In this document: positions 60,646 through 64,000 of the stretch, in pieces
How the letters are laid out: every line of letters starts with the position of its first letter
Position numbering within the stretch: the stretch's first letter is position 1
The notes under the pieces: generated by a model
What the model was told of the DNA's origin: nothing
The model's input: the letters and a program-made list of their open reading frames with translations, nothing else
Database searches by the model: none
From: Aeromicrobium sp. Root495
GTDB lineage: Bacteria > Actinomycetota > Actinomycetes > Propionibacteriales > Nocardioidaceae
Length of the DNA: 64,000 bases
Direction: 5' to 3'
Assembly: GCF_001426755.1 (NCBI RefSeq)
Contig: NZ_LMFJ01000002.1
Location: forward strand, 348,038-412,037
Made by a program: the position numbers and the translations under genes

Positions 60646-61719
60646 ATGACCGATCTCCTCGACCGTCCCGCCGACCAGCCGGCGGCCCCCGAGCCCACCG
60701 TCCGGGTGCGGCGCGGACGTCGTTTCCGCCAGGCACGGGTCGTCGTGGTGACGACGATCCTCGGCGCCGTCGCGTTCGCGCTCTTCGTGGCCACCATGAT
60801 GATCGGCAGCTTCCCGGTCTCGGCCTGGGAGGTCATCGCCTCCACCTTCCGCCTGCAGGACGATCCCTCGATCGACTTCATCGTCCGCGACCTCCGCCTG
60901 CCCACGGCTGTCACGGCGCTCGCCGTCGGTCTCGCGCTGGGCATGTCGGGCCTGATCTTCCAGAAGCTGCTGGGCAACCCCCTCGCCTCGCCCGACTTCG
61001 TGGGCATCTCCTCGGGCGCCAGCATGTTCGCGGCGGTGGCCATCATCACCTTCCACGCGAGCGGCCTGGTGGTCTCGGGCGTCGCGCTGCTCGGGGCGGT
61101 CCTGTCGGCCGGCGCCATCTACCTGTTCGCGTGGCGCGACGGCGTCACGGGCTACCGCTTCGTGCTGATCGGCATCGGCGTGAGCGAGTTCTTCGTGGCC
61201 ATCACGGGCTACGTGATCGCCCGCGCCCAGGTGAGCGACGCACGCGCCGCGATGTCCTGGCTCGTCGGCTCGGTGGGTCAGGCCGGGGCGACCGAGCTGC
61301 GGATCCTGCTCGTCTCCCTTGCCGTGCTGCTGCCGTTGTCGCTGCTGATGGGTCGTCAGCTCGGCGTCATCGAGCTGGGCGACGACGCCGCCCAGGGCCT
61401 CGGTCTGCGCGTGCAGGCGGCCCGCCTCGGGCTCCTCACGGTGTCGGTCCTGCTCGTGGCGCTGGCCACCGCAGCGGCCGGTCCGGTCGCCTTCGTCGCG
61501 CTCATCGCCGGTCCCATCGCCGTCCGGCTCCTCCGCGGCCAAGGCTCGGGGCTGCTCGCGGCCGCCTTCGTGGGCGCGATCATCGTGCTCCTCGCCGACC
61601 TCGTCGCGGCGCACGCCCTGCCGGCGGCCCTGCCCACGGGCGTGGTCACCGGCGGCATCGGCGCGCCCTACCTCATCTGGCTCCTCGCCACCGTCAACCG
61701 GGAAGGACGCGGCGGATGA
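60646..61719 (+). CDS. FecCD-type iron-siderophore ABC permease (2)
   Basis: 357 aa. Same topology as the first permease, with which it forms the transport channel: RDLRLPTAVTALAVGLALGM (about residues 83-102), LGNPLASPDFVGISSG and AGPVAFVALIAGPIAVRLL (about 276-294). ATG overlaps nothing upstream (10-bp gap) but its TGA overlaps the ATPase ATG (ATGA). Confidence 0.94.
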   Translation: MTDLLDRPADQPAAPEPTVRVRRGRRFRQARVVVVTTILGAVAFALFVATMMIGSFPVSAWEVIASTFRLQDDPSIDFIVRDLRLPTAVTALAVGLALGMSGLIFQKLLGNPLASPDFVGISSGASMFAAVAIITFHASGLVVSGVALLGAVLSAGAIYLFAWRDGVTGYRFVLIGIGVSEFFVAITGYVIARAQVSDARAAMSWLVGSVGQAGATELRILLVSLAVLLPLSLLMGRQLGVIELGDDAAQGLGLRVQAARLGLLTVSVLLVALATAAAGPVAFVALIAGPIAVRLLRGQGSGLLAAAFVGAIIVLLADLVAAHALPAALPTGVVTGGIGAPYLIWLLATVNREGRGG

Positions 61720-62525
61720 CCTCTCACGACCTGCGGGCCGAAGACCTCACCCTCGGGTACGCCGACGTCGACATCGTGTCCCACCTCGACGTCCAGGTGC
61801 CCGACGGCAGGATCACCGTCATCGTCGGTGCCAACGCGTGCGGCAAGTCCACGCTGCTGCGTGGGCTCGCGCGGCTGCTCAAGCCCCGTTCGGGTGCCGT
61901 GCTGCTCGATGGCAAGGCCGTCCAGGACCTGCGCAGCGTCGACGTGGCCAAGGTCGTCGGCCTCCTGCCGCAGACCCCGGTGGCTCCCGACGGGATCACG
62001 GTCGCCGACCTCGTCGGACGTGGCCGTTATCCGCACCAGGGTTTCTTCCGCCGCTGGAGCCCCGAGGACGACGCTGCGGTCGAGGCCGCGATGGAGGCCA
62101 CGGGGACGGCCGACCTGGCCGAGCGTCCCATCTCGGCCCTCTCGGGCGGCCAGCGCCAGCGCGTCTGGGTGGCCATGGCGCTCGCGCAGGACACCGACCT
62201 CGTGCTGCTCGACGAGCCCACGACCTACCTCGACATCACGCACCAGGTGGAGCTGCTCGACCTGCTCACCGACCTCAACCGTGCGCACGGCAAGACGATC
62301 GTCATCGTGCTCCACGACCTCAACCTCGCGTGCCGCTACGCCGACCACCTCATCGCCATGAAGTCGGGCGCGATCGTCCGCGAGGGCGCGCCGCAGGACA
62401 TCATCGACGCCGACCTCGTGTCCGACGTCTTCGGGCTCTCGTCCGACATCGTCCCCGACCCCGTGAGCGGCACTCCGATGGTCGTCCCCCGCGGCCGCCA
62501 CCACGTCGCCACCCCCGCCCTCTGA
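61716..62525 (+). CDS. Iron-siderophore ABC transporter ATP-binding protein
   Basis: 269 aa from ATG 61716, coupled to the permease by ATGA. Walker A VGANACGKSTLL (about residues 35-46), signature LSGGQRQRVW (about 142-151), Walker B LVLLDEPTTYLDI (about 162-174) and switch His in IVLHDLNLA. FepC-type. Completes the importer. Confidence 0.95.
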   Translation: MTSHDLRAEDLTLGYADVDIVSHLDVQVPDGRITVIVGANACGKSTLLRGLARLLKPRSGAVLLDGKAVQDLRSVDVAKVVGLLPQTPVAPDGITVADLVGRGRYPHQGFFRRWSPEDDAAVEAAMEATGTADLAERPISALSGGQRQRVWVAMALAQDTDLVLLDEPTTYLDITHQVELLDLLTDLNRAHGKTIVIVLHDLNLACRYADHLIAMKSGAIVREGAPQDIIDADLVSDVFGLSSDIVPDPVSGTPMVVPRGRHHVATPAL

Positions 62526-62530
62526 CCCCC

Positions 62531-62644
62531 GGTCGGTTTACCACGGGGGGTTGGTAGACCGACCCATACCTCCGGAAGCTTCCGTAGGGATGGGTCAGGT
62601 TGCCGAGGGGAGGACGGTTTGCATAGTTACCGTGGTAAACCGTC
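62531..62644. other. Structured intergenic region with nested inverted repeats
   Basis: Three overlapping pairings: a 12-bp stem 62531-62542 with 62553-62564 (GGTCGGTTTACC arm, one G-T); a 36-bp near-palindrome 62561-62596 centred on CGGAAGCTTCCG; and a 13-bp pair CGGTTTACCACGG (62534-62546) with CCGTGGTAAACCG (62630-62642). The first and third exclude each other, as in attenuators. GTTACC-GTG-GTAAAC (62626-62640) also looks like a repressor site. No gene is present. Confidence 0.5.
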
Positions 62645-62695
62645 GGTCGGGCGGGGGCCACGCGGTGTTCATCTCACGTCCCTAGCGTCGGGAGC

Positions 62696-63391
62696 ATGAG
62701 TGAGTCCCTCGGCCTGCGGGCGCGACGACGTCTGGCGCGGGCCATCTACACACCGCCCCCGCCGCCCGCCCCTCCGCGCGACCCCGAGCTCGTGGCGCTC
62801 GACCGGCTCGAGCGGGAGTGGAAGGGCGGCCCCGTCCGCGACGAGCGCATCAACGAGCACCTCTCGCTCATGCTCGACAAGGCCGGCGTCACCGGCGGCC
62901 AGGTGCTCGAGATCGGCGGCCGCGGCTACCCCCGCGGCCAGGTCTTCGGCGACGCCTTCACGTACCGCAACCTCGACCTCGTCGACACCGGCGAGGGCAC
63001 CATCGTCGGCGACATCACCGGCTGCCCCGAGATCGCCGACGAGACCTTCGACGTCGTCCTCAGCGTCGACGTCTTCGAGCACATCGACCGACCCTGGCTG
63101 GCCGGCGAGGAGATGGTGCGCATCCTGAAGCCGGGCGGGCTGGTCTACACCTCGACGCTCTTCAGCTGGCGCTACCACCCGTGCCCCATCGACTTCTGGC
63201 GCTACACCCCCGAGGCCCTGGCCTTCCTGATGACCGGCACGGACACGATCGACCAGGGCTTCGACCTCACCGAGCGTCGCCGCGACGTCCGCAAGAAGGC
63301 GGCCGAGGACCCCATGCGCATCGACGAGCTCGGTGGCTGGCGCGAGAACGTCCGGGTCTTCCACGCCGGCGTGAAGCCGGACCGCCCGTGA
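62696..63391 (+). CDS. SAM-dependent class I methyltransferase
   Basis: 231 aa. SAM-binding motif VLEIGGRGYPRG (about residues 69-80), YRNLDLVD (about 89-96) and the SVDVFEHIDRPWLAGEEMVRILKPGG stretch (quoted as VFEHIDRPWLAGEEMVRILK, about 124-143) identify the methyltransferase 11/25 type. A Pro-rich segment (TPPPPPAPP, residues 19-27) precedes the domain. Substrate unknown; nothing in the context suggests one. Confidence 0.87.
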   Translation: MSESLGLRARRRLARAIYTPPPPPAPPRDPELVALDRLEREWKGGPVRDERINEHLSLMLDKAGVTGGQVLEIGGRGYPRGQVFGDAFTYRNLDLVDTGEGTIVGDITGCPEIADETFDVVLSVDVFEHIDRPWLAGEEMVRILKPGGLVYTSTLFSWRYHPCPIDFWRYTPEALAFLMTGTDTIDQGFDLTERRRDVRKKAAEDPMRIDELGGWRENVRVFHAGVKPDRP

Positions 63392-63417
63392 CGTTCGGCC
63401 TGCCTACCATGGTGGGC

Positions 63418-64000
63418 ATGGCTGACGAAGTTGTCCTGCGCGACGGAACCATCCGCCTCGCCGTGTCGTCCCACGGTGCCGAGCCCCAGTCGTTGCGGGC
63501 TCCCGACGGGACGGAGCTGCTCTGGGGCGGCGGAGCCCCGTGGAAGCGGCACGCCCCGGTCCTCTTCCCCATCATCTGCCGGGTGCCCGAGGACAGCGTG
63601 GTGGTGGCGGGCGACCGCTACCCGATGCCGCAGCACGGGCTGGCGCGCGACCACGACTTCCAGGTCATCGAGGTGGGCGGCGACCGCGCCACGTACGTCC
63701 TGCGCACGGACAGCACGACCCTCGACCACTACCCGTACGACTTCACCCTGGCGGTCGCCTACACCGTGGCCGACGGCACCGTGACCATCACGTACGACGT
63801 GGAGAACAACGGCCCCTCCGAGATGCCCTACTCGCTCGGCTGGCACCCGGCCTTCCGCTGGCCGCTCGGCGAGGAGGGTGAGCACGTCATCACCTTCGAC
63901 GAGCGGGAGCCGGCACCGTTCCGCCGCGTCGCCGACAACCTCCTCGCACCGCAGGAGCACGAGAGCGTCGTGATCGACCGCAGGCTCGTCGTGCGCCGGG
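63418..64000 (+). CDS. Aldose 1-epimerase family protein (5' part, cut by window end)
   Basis: At least 194 codons, open to the window edge. Galactose-mutarotase-like beta-sandwich: HGAEPQSLRAPDGTELLWGG (residues 19-38), FPIICRVP (about 51-58), catalytic His in MPQHGLARDHDF (about 71-82) and LGWHPAFRWPLG (about 141-152). LacX-like, acting on a sugar or sugar phosphate. ATG 63418 starts 26 bp after the methyltransferase stop. Confidence 0.88.
   Translation, partial: MADEVVLRDGTIRLAVSSHGAEPQSLRAPDGTELLWGGGAPWKRHAPVLFPIICRVPEDSVVVAGDRYPMPQHGLARDHDFQVIEVGGDRATYVLRTDSTTLDHYPYDFTLAVAYTVADGTVTITYDVENNGPSEMPYSLGWHPAFRWPLGEEGEHVITFDEREPAPFRRVADNLLAPQEHESVVIDRRLVVRR

Noticed and set aside
62534-62642. 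13-bp inverted repeats as insertion sequence ends
   Set aside because: Only about 80 bp lie between them, with no transposase and no target duplication seen; a MITE cannot be fully excluded.

Overview
The window is high-GC DNA from an actinobacterium. Gene content (rpsF-ssb-rpsR-rplI followed by dnaB, DtxR/IdeR-type iron boxes, many GTG starts, 1-4 nt start/stop overlaps, SCO4848-type and DUF808 membrane proteins) best fits the Nocardioidaceae, for example Aeromicrobium or Nocardioides. This placement is inference from gene content; no 16S gene is present. No tRNA, rRNA, CRISPR array, phage, transposase or IS element was recognised. The region reads as core chromosome, probably within tens of kb of the replication origin.

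Layout. 0-10 kb: FemAB-like aminoacyltransferase, a siderophore-interacting flavoprotein behind an iron box, an SRPBCC protein, an HNH nuclease, the conserved trio circularly permuted ATP-grasp / alpha-E / transglutaminase, a MOSC protein, a membrane class III cyclase and an aldo/keto reductase. 10-19 kb: replication/translation block rpsF, ssb, rpsR, rplI, then a peptide-binding lipoprotein, two more siderophore-interacting proteins, a MATE exporter and dnaB. 18.6-31.8 kb: MFS, DedA, a BtuF-like protein, succinate-semialdehyde-type dehydrogenase, an ABC exporter coupled to a YbaY-like protein, an SDR protein, the copper module csoR-copZ-copA with its operator, a thioesterase, serA and DUF808. 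31.8-44 kb: DUF4389, three secreted endonuclease/exonuclease/phosphatase (EEP) paralogs, a sirtuin, DUF1697, small membrane proteins, a carboxyethylornithine synthase-like enzyme, dienoyl-CoA reductase and a PadR regulator. 44-47.5 kb: an IMPase homolog, a cyclic-nucleotide-binding protein overlapping an adenylate cyclase gene, and a flavin monooxygenase. 47.5-58.4 kb: lipid/CoA metabolism (alpha/beta hydrolase, CaiB-type enzyme, acyl-CoA dehydrogenase, MerR regulator, AurF-like diiron oxygenase, ferredoxin-flavoprotein reductase, second MerR regulator, thiolase, multifunctional beta-oxidation protein). 58.5-64 kb: an iron-boxed siderophore ABC transporter, a methyltransferase and a truncated aldose-1-epimerase family gene.

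How it fits together. Three iron boxes precede a siderophore reductase-type gene (1313), a tandem reductase pair (13693, 14545) and a complete siderophore importer (58574-62525), giving an uptake-plus-release iron regulon. In the lipid region, an inverted repeat TGTGACA-N7/8-TGTCACA occurs in three divergent intergenic gaps: hydrolase/CaiB, MerR/AurF and MerR/thiolase. This suggests one regulon linking beta-oxidation to a diiron oxygenase that has its own adjacent electron-transfer partner; it is the best candidate here for an undescribed system. Other points of interest are a 120-nt intergenic element that folds on paper into a three-way junction, EEP paralogs of which two have lost the GDxN asparagine, and the cyclic-nucleotide sensor/cyclase pair.
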